This document shows, in pieces, positions 12,023 to 23,620 of a DNA stretch of 64,000 nucleotides (position 1 is its first letter; each line of letters begins with the position of its first letter). The notes under the pieces were generated by a model that did no database searches, was not told where the DNA came from, and worked only from the letters and a program-made list of their open reading frames with translations. Source of the stretch: Hydractinia symbiolongicarpus (taxonomy: Eukaryota > Cnidaria > Hydrozoa > Anthoathecata > Hydractiniidae); the NCBI RefSeq assembly GCF_029227915.1, contig NC_079889.1, forward strand, positions 2,790,001 through 2,854,000, read 5' to 3'. The translations under genes and the position numbers were made by a program.

Positions 12023-13699
12023 GACGAAATTAGTACTTTTTAATCCTTGATGCTTGCAATTCAAATAAAAGGATAAGAAACTAACTTTCATTTTTAATTT
12101 TCTCAACTTTTTTTTCCTCCCATGAAAAATTTAGATGTTGTTACAGTTAATTCATATTATAAATACAAGAACCTGTTTGAGTGTTTTATTTTCGTAAATA
12201 TTTTATTCGTCATTGTTTGTACAATATCCAGCGGACGACAAGAATTATTCCTTTTGTACGATAACTTCTTTATCGTTTCATGCGCAAAGATGCTATGTAT
12301 ACGTATAATATATATATTTTGTTCTAACTTTGAGACCCGGGTTAGCACGCCGAGTTGAGCATACTTAGTACATGTACACCATGTTATATATCTGGGTAGA
12401 TCGCTTACAGTAATAATTTAGCGATTCTTCTTGACAGGTAAATTTATGGTTAAACGTATGTTGTAAATTAAACTGCATGCAAAAATGGCTTCACTCACAA
12501 TTATAGTTTGTATATAATAGGTTGGTAGGTCTACGGCTTATTGCATGTTTATTTTGCCTGTCGATTCGCTCAAAAGATCTTGAGAATATAACACCACATC
12601 ACAATGAAAATAGTCTGAAATTGCTCAGATTTGTAGAATTTTTCTGCAGACCATGTCCAAAAGGGTGTTCTATTGGACTAGCCTTCAACCCATGAAACAA
12701 GAGTTAACTATCACAGATATTTTTAGATTTTACCTCCTTAGATTTTACCTACAATTTTGCCAGCCTGTTTAATTTTTCCCCTGTAAAACAAGCATCAAAA
12801 GCTTATTTTTTCTTAGTTATGATGAATAAAGTATTTTACAATGCAAGCTTAATAAATATTTTCAAGGTTTAGAAGGAGTAAAATTAGTAGAATTGTAAAA
12901 GCAGCCTAAAGGATCAGGAAGATTCCTTTCGCATGATGATAACTTTATTATCGCTCTGTTGCAAAGCTTTTTTCAGACATTTCATTTCTATAAACATCTA
13001 TTTTTTAATTTCTTTCCTTCGTAAGGAATACACCTCTATCCCCTCAAAAGCATTTCAAATAAAACACAATATGTTAGGTTACTTGTTTCTTCTAGAAAAG
13101 TGGAAAATTGGGACTTTTGCTGAATGCGTCCTTTTAATTGGTTGAATAAACCTTTCTCGAATTAGTTTTCTTTGATGATTTTATTTCTCAAACTTTATCA
13201 AAAAATGATGGAGATTTTTGAAATCCTTACCTGTAACTTGATAAAATGTGAAGGCTTTGGTTTCATACAGCAAACAAACAACCTGTTACAACAGGTTTTT
13301 AATTTTGTACGAATTGACCTCTGCTTGAAACAGAAGCTTATTAGTAGCTACAAATCAAAAATTAAAAGACTTTGGCCGTAACATTAACTCCACCAAAACA
13401 GCATTTTCACATGTCGGATTAAGTTGAAAATTTATACACACACCAATTCAATGTTGTTCAAGATCATAAAGTCAAAACATCAAAATTTTAAAATCCTGAT
13501 GTGTACCTATAACAAGATAATTTAGCTTAAAAGTCGGCTTTCATTAGCATAAGAAGTGTTGAGCAACTGTTGTGCATTCATACGAAACACATGTTCTACA
13601 ACAACAAAGGCGACACAAGGAATGTTACGCATTAAATGTTGTAGAGATAGGATAATTCTCTGCAACATTTACATAACTATTAGACAGTACAGATCTTAA
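12023..13699. other. Intergenic, no gene seen
   Basis: Upstream of the minus-strand lectin-like gene. Short frames only, none with a domain or splice context. A missing signal-peptide exon could lie here but was not found. Confidence 0.5.
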
Positions 13700-14020
13700 A
13701 GGGGCTACGAACCGGTTAAAATGCTCTCTTTCCGTATATCCCGCGCACATATTGAAAATCCGGATGAACAGACCAGCCCACTTAGCTCGCTGGTTCAATA
13801 TTTTCTTTCGAAAAGTATATTACAAAGAAATATTTCAGCGAGACTCATTCTGAAGGAAAACATGACCTAGGTTGGGAAGATAAAAATTCTAGATCTATAT
13901 GTTCGAGTATGTAAATTACCTACATGCCGGAAAAATAGCCAGTTTTGTTTTTTGCCTCCATCAGCTCGATTTTTGTGTAAGTCACTAAATTTGAAAACCA
14001 ACAGCCGTTCCGTAGCCTCT
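13700..14020 (+). mobile_element. TTAA-flanked MITE (family A), copy 1
   Basis: Flanked by TTAA on both sides (13696-13699 and 14021-14024). Termini are inverted: AGGGGCTACGRAMCGG at left and the complement of AGAGGCTACGGAACGG at right. A second copy in the opposite orientation lies at 53048-53389 with clear similarity along its length. TTAA target sites are typical of piggyBac-type transposition. No coding capacity. Confidence 0.75.
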
Positions 14021-14395
14021 TTAAAGGCGATCCACCATTTCATCAAACATCGAAATTTTCTGATCCTTTGAAACGCAAGTATACCTTAATCATTATTTTG
14101 TTGTTGGTGCTGATGTACTTGGTATTGTAACAGCAGGCACAGTTATATGTTTACACATATCCAATTGTAGTTTTGACAGATATTAATTATGGCAACGTTG
14201 TCACAAACTAATTCAAGTGTTTACGAAAAATTATAAATTATTAATTGCTTGTTTTAAATTGATATTGATGCATTAAACCTTTTTCTTCCATATTTAATAT
14301 AGATTTAACTACAGAACAATTCTTTTATTTTATATTACAGAAGAAAGTGCATGGGATTTCATTTGCAGTGTAACAAGCAAATACATATAAAAATT

Positions 14396-15728
14396 ATGAT
14401 GGAAATTCTGTTTCGATTTACCATCGCAATCTTAATTTTACGCGCAGTAGTTTCCAACTACTACGCAGCGAGTAAAGATCTCAATGATCTGGTGATTGTC
14501 GCGAAGAAAGACCATGTTCTTTCAACAGAGGCTATGTTTTTCTGCACCAAGCTGAACGCCTTAGTGTTAGTTCAAAAAAGAACAAAAAACTGGGTTGATT
14601 GTGTTTGCATCAAGAAGAAAAAGGATTCCGGTCTTAATGCATTTCACAAACAAAACGTGGCTATGTACATGCCGTTAGGTTAGTTCTTCGTTTTTTATGT
14701 GTTTTACATTGCATTGTTACATTTTGCCACATTTACTTAATTTTTGTCTCTAATTCGGATTTTGTTTTTATTTTCAAAAATTTACTATTTGGATCATATT
14801 CTTGTTCTATATTGTTTTAGTGAATTTATAATTTTTAAAGCTTTATCACTCTTGATAGGTGACAAAAATCTTTTTATCAAGAGACACTGATTAAAATTTC
14901 CTTTTAATTATTGCATAACAAGTCAAAAAGAAACGGGAAAAAAAAGGAAAATGCTTAAAAAAAAAAAATGCTGAAAAATACCTAAAAAGTAAAAAAATGA
15001 AATCATCTCATGAAAGTATCTGCTTACTTATAAGATGGTCGAATTGAGAAAAGTTTTATTGAATACAGACCATTCTTCTGTTCCTTACTTTGTCTCATTT
15101 TATGTGAAAATATACATACTAGAACGCCCTTTAAAAATAACTTTGAAAAAAAATTTTCAATATGCATACAGGACGATGAAAAGCAATTGGTATCAAACTA
15201 TTCAAGACAACACAATGCCATAATGATGAATGTCAAACCTTCATAACTTCCTCTGATAAAAAAGTGCTTATATCTTTTTTAGAAGTCAATTTGTCTGAGG
15301 GTAAACCAACTACCCAAGTTTCAACAGCCTACAGAATGTATGCAAGCAAAGCAACTGATGGAAACCTTAACCAACTTTTAACTCAGGACTGTTCACATAC
15401 CGGTTCGTCGCTTCCTGTATGGCTTCGCGTTGATCTACAAAAGTTATTCGCCATAACAAGAGTCAAAATATACAATTTAATAAAGTTTTCATATCGACTG
15501 AAAAATGCAACCATCGAAGTGGCGGCTTCTAAAGATATGTCAAAAAACAACCGATTTTGCGCTAAAGTGCCGGAAATATTTTCCCAAGATCAAATTCAAA
15601 ATTTCGATTGCCAACCATACACAAGCGGGCGGTATGTGCGGCTGATTAAGTCAGGTGGATATCTGCATGTTTGTGAGCTTCAGGTGTTCGGCTATGAAAT
15701 GATGTTTTACGCATCAAATGACAACTAA
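14396..15728 (+). CDS. Secreted lectin-like protein: small Cys domain plus F5/8 type C (FTP) domain
   Basis: Two exons, 14396-14678 (donor G|GTTAGT, phase 1) and 15283-15728 (acceptor TTTTAG, stop TAA), about 242 aa. The N-terminus MMEILFRFTIAILILRAVV is a signal peptide; the start was chosen at the first of two Met codons just before it, aligning with the paralog's MM. Residues ~25-94 form a small domain with FFCTKLNA and WVDCVC. The second exon is an F5/8C/FTP domain: TDGN, DCSHTGSS, VWLRVDL, ITRVKIYN, GRYVRLI, ELQVFGYE. DC.HT plus W.RVDL fits the fucolectin/tachylectin-4 type of fold. The usual fucose-contact loop with paired cysteines (RGDCCGE-like) is not evident, so sugar specificity is unknown. 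The exon phase matches the minus-strand paralog, as expected for duplicates. Confidence 0.75.
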
Positions 15729-16769
15729 CCGTACCCACTGCAACTTTTTTATCGATATTTAACGGAGACATTGTTTTAACGTATTTAACGATTTTGGATA
15801 TTTATATTGGAAAGACAGAATCGTACAGCGTTTATTTATGTTTTTTAAATCTTGGTATTAAAATGCTTGTCCAAAATGTTATTACTTTAAAATTTTAAGC
15901 ATTAAATTTCCAATCGTTGCAGGGCCAAGAAAAAGAAGAAGAAAAAATCCTTATATTTATCTAGGATTTTTTAATATCAAATACCTTGTCTTTGGAAGAT
16001 ACACAATTTCCACCAGACGTCCCATTTGATGTCTTGAAAGAAACTGATTTATAGACAAAATGACACACACACGCACAGCTATACCATGTTTTTTTGTAAC
16101 TTAGTAACATCGCTAATAGAACCTAAAAATTGTTCCGTCTAAAATATTGAGGTCGAAATATTTAGGTTTATTCTACTGTTTTAAACTATATTATCACGGA
16201 GGCGGCAACGTAATATGTGGAAGTCCAATTTAACAAATTTCTTTTATCTAATTCATCTTATCACTGGCACCTAGCTAGCAACATATATGACAGAAACTTA
16301 CTAAGCTATGTTCGTGACTTTGTAACTCTAGCTTTTAAAGCGAGAAACAGTTAAAATGGTGAAAAGGGAGTTAAAAGGACATTAAAAAGAAAAGTTCCAG
16401 ATTGCCGATTGCCGTTATTGTTGTTGTCGTGGCATAATTGGCATTCAAATGTCATCTACCCGTCAGCTTCGCTGGTCTTCCCATTTTATCTAAAGGTAAA
16501 GTAGCTAGCTGCATTTGCACAGCTACTATTACTTATTGTAATAGCCTTGGATGTTCTTGTAAGAAAAACGACGAACGTAAAGAATAATTGGGCATTGTCT
16601 CTTGAAATGAAGTTAAAGAAGAGAAATCAGAGAATCTTATTATAGCTAACTTTTTACGTATTGGAGTCATAGCTATCGTGTGATTTTAATCATGTTAAAA
16701 AGTAACAACAAAATTAGTATTAAATAATTGCAGAATATTACCACAATATATTGCTTTAATATTGAAATA
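15729..16769. other. Intergenic, no gene seen
   Basis: 3' flank of the lectin-like gene. No supported feature. Confidence 0.5.
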
Positions 16770-16905
16770 CTAGTCGTTAGCCTGTGGAAAAATCCACGGG
16801 TTCTCCCGTCCTTCTTATACCGCATTGCGTGTGTTACGCTACTTGCGCAGCTAAGCTACCATTTTGCGTGACGGGCAGATGTATACGGGTATCATAATAT
16901 AAATG
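16770..16905 (-). mobile_element. Miniature Helitron-like element (~135 bp)
   Basis: On the minus strand it ends GTGGATTTTTCCACAGGC..AACGACTAG followed by T, the same terminal hairpin as the elements at 8.9 and 9.6 kb. Its start resembles their 5' end (TATTATGATACCCG..). Nearly all internal sequence is gone. The exact 5' base is unclear because the TC dinucleotide is not seen. Confidence 0.55.
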
Positions 16906-17697
16906 CAATATTTTTTTTCAATGCAAACTGAGTTTGAATTAAAAATGTTGCAGAGGAATTTCTTTTCTTTCAAATCACACATTTTTAGAAGCTTCACATT
17001 ACAGCAATGTATTGCTGATTCTTTTCCGATTTACCTTAACGATTTTAATTTTAGAAACACTACTTTATTTATACTACAAAAAAAATAAAGATATTAGTCT
17101 TTCGCTAGCATGGCGCTAAAAATGAATTTTTCAATATTTACGTGTGGTCGTTTTGTATTTATTACAAGAATCCAGTTAAACAGTTCCAAACAAATTGTCA
17201 ATGCGCATAGCTAGACATAAATAAAGTGAGCTAGTTATATGTTATGTCTCGGCAAGGTATGTGCATATTAGTGTCAAGTCAGGGTGTGTGTTGTAGGTTA
17301 TCAAATCAGATGTATTTTTTATTATTATAATATTTGTTTCATTTTTTAGACAAAAGTAAAGAAAATATTAAAATAAATTTCTTCGTTTATTTAAAACAAA
17401 GGTTGAAGTCAGTAAAATAAATTTTACCTATTTTTACCATTAGCCATTACAAGTTGGAAAGTTTTTCAACAGAACTTTGGGATATATTATAATTTGTGAA
17501 TAAAGGCACTGAAAGAATTACTTTCAATTTGGTTTTCTTGTTGCCTACTTTACCAAATTATTTTTTTCTTTACAAAAAATAACTTGACTACTGTCCCTTT
17601 ATCACATTTTCATATATTTTGATAAAAAGCAGAAAAGCGATAATTTAAGTGATAATGTTATTAACAATACAAACACTACATACTGTTCAATTATATT

Positions 17698-18039
17698 TCA
17701 TGAACAACTGAAACTTTGAATCTCGTCAGAAGAAGAGATTCTTGGCATCTTAGCGCAAAGTTGTTTGTTATTTAATATATCCCCAGAAACTGCCACTTCA
17801 ATTAACGCATTACTTATCCGAGCTGAAAATTGCTTCAAATTGTATACTTTCGCTCTGGTTATGATAAATTTGTTCTTAAAGTTCAACTCAGAGGCATACA
17901 TGTTTAGGAACATAATTGGTATGTGGGCAACTGCCACCGTCTACACCATCCTGTCTCAAATTTCCATCAAAAGCCCTACTTGCGGTGGGGCTGTAAATTG
18001 TTGAACTTTGTTTAGCTGGTTTCTCTGACACATTGCTTT
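17698..18039 (-). pseudogene. Third F5/8 type C lectin-like paralog, broken and truncated
   Basis: Reading on the minus strand after an acceptor at 18040-18041: phase-1 start, then SNVSEKPAKQSS, ASRAFDGN and CPHT, which match the FTP exon of the 14396 gene. The frame then meets stops (VCL*, then VEL*) where WLRVDL should be, and resumes in another frame as ITRAKVYN, ALIEVAVSGD, CAKMPRISSSDEIQSFSC before a stop. The C-terminal strand block (GRYVRL...ELQVFG) is missing. No signal exon was found. It is closest to the plus-strand gene (shared ALIEVAVSGD/ATIEVAASKD and FCAKVPEI/LCAKMPRI). Confidence 0.7.
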
Positions 18040-18184
18040 CTAAAATAGTAGAAATATTAGTTCTATTAAAGAAATTCAGAAATGAGCAAATCCTGAGTTT
18101 TTTGTGGCAACATTATCACGTCTTTCTTAAATTTTAAATCAATTTGAAAAAGCACACAAAAGACAGAGAAAAAAAATAAAGTTT

Positions 18185-18267
18185 AGCAAAAGTGACATGT
18201 TACTGCGTCTGTTTCACATCCACTTTGCCTGTTACAGACACACGGAACTGGCGTATTTTTATATAGA
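18185..18267 (-). mobile_element. Helitron-like 5' end fragment
   Basis: Minus strand starts TCTATATAAAAATACGCC after an A and contains CTGTAACAGGCAAAGTGG, as in the other Helitron-like 5' ends. No matching 3' end was found nearby. Confidence 0.5.
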
Positions 18268-18600
18268 TTGAGTGGCTAATTGATTTGCATTGTCGTTTCA
18301 ATAATTCGAATTTTTTAGTTAATTGATTCGCATTGTTAATTAGTCGGTTCATCTTCTTATTTGGTTTGTTTGCTTGTTGATTTCATTTCTTGGCTGATCT
18401 TTTTTGTTGATTGATCCAATTGGTTCTTATAATTTTTTAGTTTGGTGTTTTTTTTGTTCGTTTTAGTTGTTGGTTGCATTATTAATCTTTTTGAATATTT
18501 AGTTTGCTGGCTACATTATTAGGTGGGTTGGTTGGTTGGATGATATTTTGATTGGCTAGTTGAAATAATTTGCCATTAGGTTATTTTTTTTTGTCAATTC

Positions 18601-20650
18601 AATTTGTTGGTTGGCTTAATTTGTGGGTTGACTTAATTTGTTGGTTGGCTTAATTTGTTGGTTGGCTTAATTTGTTGGTTGGCTTAATTTGTTGGTTGAC
18701 TTAATTTGTTGGTTGGCTTAATTTGTCGGTTGGCTTAATTTGTCGGTTGGCTTAATTTGTTGGTTGGCTTAATTTGTTGGTTGACTTAATTTGTCGGTTG
18801 GCTTAATTTGTTGGTTGGCTTAATTTGTTGGTTGGCTTAATTTGTTGGTTGACTTAATTTGTAGGTTGACTTAATTTGTTGGTTGGCTTAATTTGTGGGT
18901 TGACTTAATTTGTGGGTTGACTTAATTTGTTGGTTGGCTTAATTTGTTGGTTGGCTTAATTTGTTGGTTGACTTAATTTGTTGGTTGGCTTAATTTGTTG
19001 GTTGACTTAATTTGTTGGTTGACTTAATTTGTTGGTTGGCTTAATTTGTTGGTAGGCTTAATTTGTTGGTTGACTTAATTTGTTGGTTGACTTAATTTGT
19101 TGGTTGGCTTAATTTGTCGGTTGGCTTAATTTGTCGGTTGGCTTAATTTGTCGGTTGGCTTAATTTGTGGGTTGACTTAATTTGTGGGTTGACTTAATTT
19201 GTTGGTTGGCTTAATTTGTTGGTTGGCTTAATTTGTTGGTTGGCTTAATTTGTTGGTTGGCTTAATTTGTGGGTTGACTTAATTTGTTGGTTGGCTTAAT
19301 TTGTTGGTTGGCTTAATTTGGTGGTTGACTTAATTTGTTGGTTGGCTTAATTTGTTGGTTGGCTTAATTTGTTGGTTGACTTAATTTGTAGGTTGACTTA
19401 ATTTGTTGGTTGGCTTAATTTGTTGGTAGGCTTAATTTGTTGGTAGGCTTAATTTGTTGGTTGACTTAATTTGTTGGTTGACTTAATTTGTTGGTTGGCT
19501 TAATTTGTCGGTTGGCTTAATTTGTCGGTTGGCTTAATTTGTCGGTTGGCTTAATTTGTGGGTTGACTTAATTTGTCGGTTGGCTTAATTTGTGGGTTGA
19601 CTTAATTTGTCGGTTGGCTTAATTTGTGGTTGGCTTAATTTGTCGGTTGACTTAATTTGTTGGTTGACTTAATTTGTTGGTTGGCTTAATTTGTTGGTTG
19701 ACTTAATTTGTTGGTTGGCTTAATTTGTCGGTTGGCTTAATTTGTCGGTTGGCTTAATTTGTCGGTTGGCTTAATTTGTGGGTTGACTTAATTTGTGGGT
19801 TGACTTAATTTGTTGGTTGACTTAATTTGTTGGTTGGCTTAATTTGTTGGTTGGCTTAATTTGTCGGTTGGCTTAATTTGTGGTTGGCTTAATTTGTCGG
19901 TTGACTTAATTTGTTGGTTGACTTAATTTGTTGGTTGGCTTAATTTGTTGGTTGACTTAATTTGTTGGTTGGCTTAATTTGTCGGTTGGCTTAATTTGTC
20001 GGTTGGCTTAATTTGTCGGTTGGCTTAATTTGTGGGTTGACTTAATTTGTGGGTTGACTTAATTTGTTGGTTGACTTAATTTGTTGGTTGACTTAATTTG
20101 TTGGTTGGCTTAATTTGTTGGTAGGCTTAATTTGTTGGTTGACTTAATTTGTTGGTTGACTTAATTTGTTGGTTGGCTTAATTTGTCGGTTGGCTTAATT
20201 TGTCGGTTGGCTTAATTTGTCGGTTGGCTTAATTTGTGGGTTGACTTAATTTGTGGGTTGACTTAATTTGTCGGTTGGCTTAATTTGTCGGTTGGCTTAA
20301 TTTGTGGTTGGCTTAATTTGTTGGTTGACTTAATTTGTTGGTTGACTTAATTTGTTGGTTGGCTTAATTTGTCGGTTGGCTTAATTTGTCGGTTGGCTTA
20401 ATTTGTCGGTTGGCTTAATTTGTGGGTTGACTTAATTTGTGGGTTGACTTAATTTGTTGGTTGGCTTAATTTGTCGGTTGGCTTAATTTGTTGGTTGGCT
20501 TAATTTGTTGGTTGGCTTAATTTGTTGGTTGGCTTAATTTGTTGGTTGACTTAATTTGTTGGTTGGCTTAATTTGTTGGTTGGCTTAATTTGTCGGTTGG
20601 CTTAATTTGTCGGTTGGCTTAATTTGTTGGTTGGCTTAATTTGTTGGTTG
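18601..20650. repeat. 17-bp minisatellite, ~120 copies
   Basis: Unit TTAATTTGTTGGTTGGC (17 bp), tandem over about 2.05 kb with few indels (some 16-bp TGTGG units). Units vary at two places: GGC or GAC, and TTGG, TCGG or TGGG (rarely TAGG). The variants form longer blocks: three TCGG units followed by two TGGG/GAC units recur at least six times. The unit length and its TAA make it non-coding. The flank from about 18290 is a looser TTG/TTGG-rich sequence. Confidence 0.95.
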
Positions 20651-23535
20651 TTTGGTTGAATTAATTCTTTGGTTTGCTCTGTGGATTGGCCATGTTTTTA
20701 CGCCTTGTTTGTTTGCTTGTACTCTCTGGTTAGTTTAATTGTATGATCGATTGGTTTGGTTTATTTTGTTTTGTTAGCTGACTTATTTGCGTTGTTTTGT
20801 GTTGATTTTTTATCATTGTAATTTTATTTTTAATTTCTATACTTGCGTATTTAATCTTTAATTAGAATGAAACGAAGTAGACAGAAATATCAGGTACATT
20901 TTGTTGTTGTTCCGGGACTGAGCTAAGGAGTTCTGTAAATTAGTATAGACAGGTTATAAGCATTTCTCACTGTCTGCCACTGCTTATACCTTGCGATAAG
21001 TTAAGGCAAACCCGTTAGATAAGCAATTAAGCAGTCACATATGCTTTATGTATATTTTTATTGATGCAACACAATGTTTGGTGTACTGTGTAGCTTTGCC
21101 ATAAATATGGACAAAAGTGTCAAATAGTCAGAAAGCAGCAAATTCACTACTTTGGCATACACGCAGCCCAGGGTACTCACATTCTCTAGTACGCCTGAAC
21201 ACCGAAATAATCCACGTCAAGGTCCACAAAGGACCATAAAGTTTTTGCGCGACAGACAGAGATATACCGGTATAATGATATAGACTATCCAGGAGACTCG
21301 GCGTCGAAGCGACTGGTTAAGCCATAGGTAAAGGTGTGACACGGCGTTAAACACTCTGTGGGGCGCCTAATAAGAGCCGTAAACTGTGCCACACGATCAG
21401 GTAGAACGCTTTAGAACAGGCAATAGTAATGATCTTGAGTGGGAGAAGTGAAAAAAATATCAACTGATTAGTCAGTAAGTTCTAACTACACATTAAAGGC
21501 TATTGCCCATAGTATCGTCCGTAATACTATATTCAAACAACTTGGACTTTGAGCTCACACTACAGCTTTCTATACTGGCTGATTAAACAGAAAAATTACG
21601 TTGCAAAAACAGAAGAGATTAACAAATCTTGCAGTGCAAGAGTTAGTACAAGGTAAACAAAAATAACATTTGGTTAAATAGTTTACACAGCTATATTTTC
21701 TTTGTTTTTAAGATGTACAATATTACTCTTCTACGTTGTAACTTCAGAAAATAACTAAATATAAATAACCCTTGCTGTTTTAACTTCTCAGTAATTTAAA
21801 TGTCGTGAAGATCTGTAGATTATATGGGTGCAGGCCTATTTGATAAAGTTAAAGTTACATTGATGTTATATTGATGTAAAAATTGTTTCCTTTTTAAGTA
21901 ATTTCATTCTTCATGAGAAACATTTCGTTCTTAAAGATACGTTAGGGCGAAATATTGAAGTGGTTAAAAAGTTAATTTATTAACTGACAAAGCTTTTATA
22001 AACCGGGTCAAAGAGGGGAATTTATGCTATTCCTCCAAAGTTAAAAAATTTGGGTTTTTTGAAATTTTAAAAACACACGTTATGTGATATTTGACAATTC
22101 TAAATAAAAACTACGTTAACAATATTGAGTAGTTTGTTAAAATGTCCGATAAAAAGAAACGAGCATTTAACTAAAACGTGTCCTTTTATCATTGTACAGT
22201 TCGAACTGTTTATATCCTGACAGAATATTTGGATCCAGATAGAATTAAAAAGACACGTGCAGATACTTGTAATTTTTTTTCTTTAGAGAAACTCCTGTGC
22301 TGAAACTTTCCTCTAGATAGTACGCTCATAGATTCGCATATTCAAGTGACAAAACATAAACACTTCGTACTGGTACAACAATTTGAAATAAAAAGTAAAA
22401 GTACTAAAAATTAGCAAAATTAACAAATTATAATATTTTTAGGTATCAACACGCGAAGAAGGTGTAATATCATGTATCAAATAATTCAAGTTATACCACA
22501 TAAAAGTCGGTTACCAAGTGATGACATGACCCAAATAGTGGCAATGATCGACCCAATAGGCATCTCTGATTGGGAATAGTTTAAATTCTCTTCCACCTTT
22601 GCATTAAATTAGTGGGTGTATAAAGTGGATCTTTTATATAATACCCTAAGTCTGTGTGTTTGTACACGGTAATATGGATATGAAGTCCCTTAATGCAACG
22701 GAAAAAGGACCAATTTATTTTCAATCTTGACTTTTTAAAAAAATAGTAGCATTGAGGAGAGGCAAGAAACTCTGCAGAGGAGAGCACGCTATTGTATTTA
22801 AAATAAGGGGCGGGCTCACCTACGATATTTATTTACCATGTATGGCAGCATATACCATTCTACATTTAATTAAAATTCTCTTGCTGCAAGGAGGTTCTGT
22901 ATGTTGAACGAAAGAAGGTAAAGAACTAGCTACACTGCTAAAAAAGTCTTAATTTCACAGAAAACATAGGATCAGCAATAACTTTACTAAAGGAATACTA
23001 TAAAAACTAAAATGATAATAGTTCTTCAAACTTTCAATCATTTTTAATTAAGAAGGGCAGAAACAGGATTACTTATTATCCCCCTAAAATTGATAACAAT
23101 CATATCTTTTGCCAATGCGCATAAATATGGTGACATTCAAAAAAAATATCCATTTCCATTTGGACATCGTTGGATCATCAATCAAAGGTATCAACAATTT
23201 TGTTACTACTACTTCATTTTTTAATGTACCAATGTTGATTATAGTGCAAATGCAAATTATAGAAATTATATTTTTTGATAAATTTTGATCATGTAAGTGA
23301 GGACCATTTACTTTACTATGTTCACTCCTTGGAACAAGACGGAAGTAAGCGCTGCAGAATGTCCGGATAATTGGTAAAACCAGTAACCTTTTGTCTTTTA
23401 TAAGACTTTCTAATATTCTTCCTTCCTCGGTAATCTTTTGTTCCGATAGTCTATGACCTTTATGATGAAAACCAATAGCTTCTCTGCTATATTTACAGGG
23501 TCAGTGACATTGTCTTACTCTTTGTTCTATATGAC
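20651..23535. other. Intergenic, no gene seen
   Basis: A short Helitron-like 5' end on the minus strand lies at about 21245-21284 (TCTATATCATTATACC). A GC-richer stretch at 21290-21420 may be an old repeat. Another weak Helitron-like motif is near 22637. No exon is supported. Confidence 0.5.
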
Positions 23536-23543
23536 TATAAATA
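23536..23543 (+). promoter_or_regulatory. Candidate TATA box of the helical-repeat gene
   Basis: TATAAATA lies 78 bp before the ATG. If used, transcription would start near 23565 and the 5' leader would be about 55 nt. Inference from position only. Confidence 0.4.
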
Positions 23544-23610
23544 CATGTTAACATGTCCAACGTTTTTCATATATCAATAATTATCACAATGATCTTAACC
23601 GATTATAACT

Positions 23611-23620
23611 TATATTTTAG
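23611..23620 (+). promoter_or_regulatory. 3' splice acceptor touching the start codon
   Basis: TATATTTTAG sits directly before the ATG. The decayed paralog keeps the same arrangement (TATTATTGTAG then ATG at 31499). This could be the end of a 5'UTR intron or a spliced-leader trans-splice acceptor; hydrozoans such as Hydra are known to use spliced leaders. It could also be chance, as a TATA box lies only 78 bp upstream. Confidence 0.4.

Noticed and set aside
17765-18004. Plus-strand 79-codon frame
   Set aside because: Antisense of the broken F5/8C fragment, whose minus-strand translation matches the paralog.
18601-20650. Regularly spaced repeats that could suggest a CRISPR array
   Set aside because: There are no unique spacers; it is a continuous 17-bp tandem repeat in an intron-rich animal genome.
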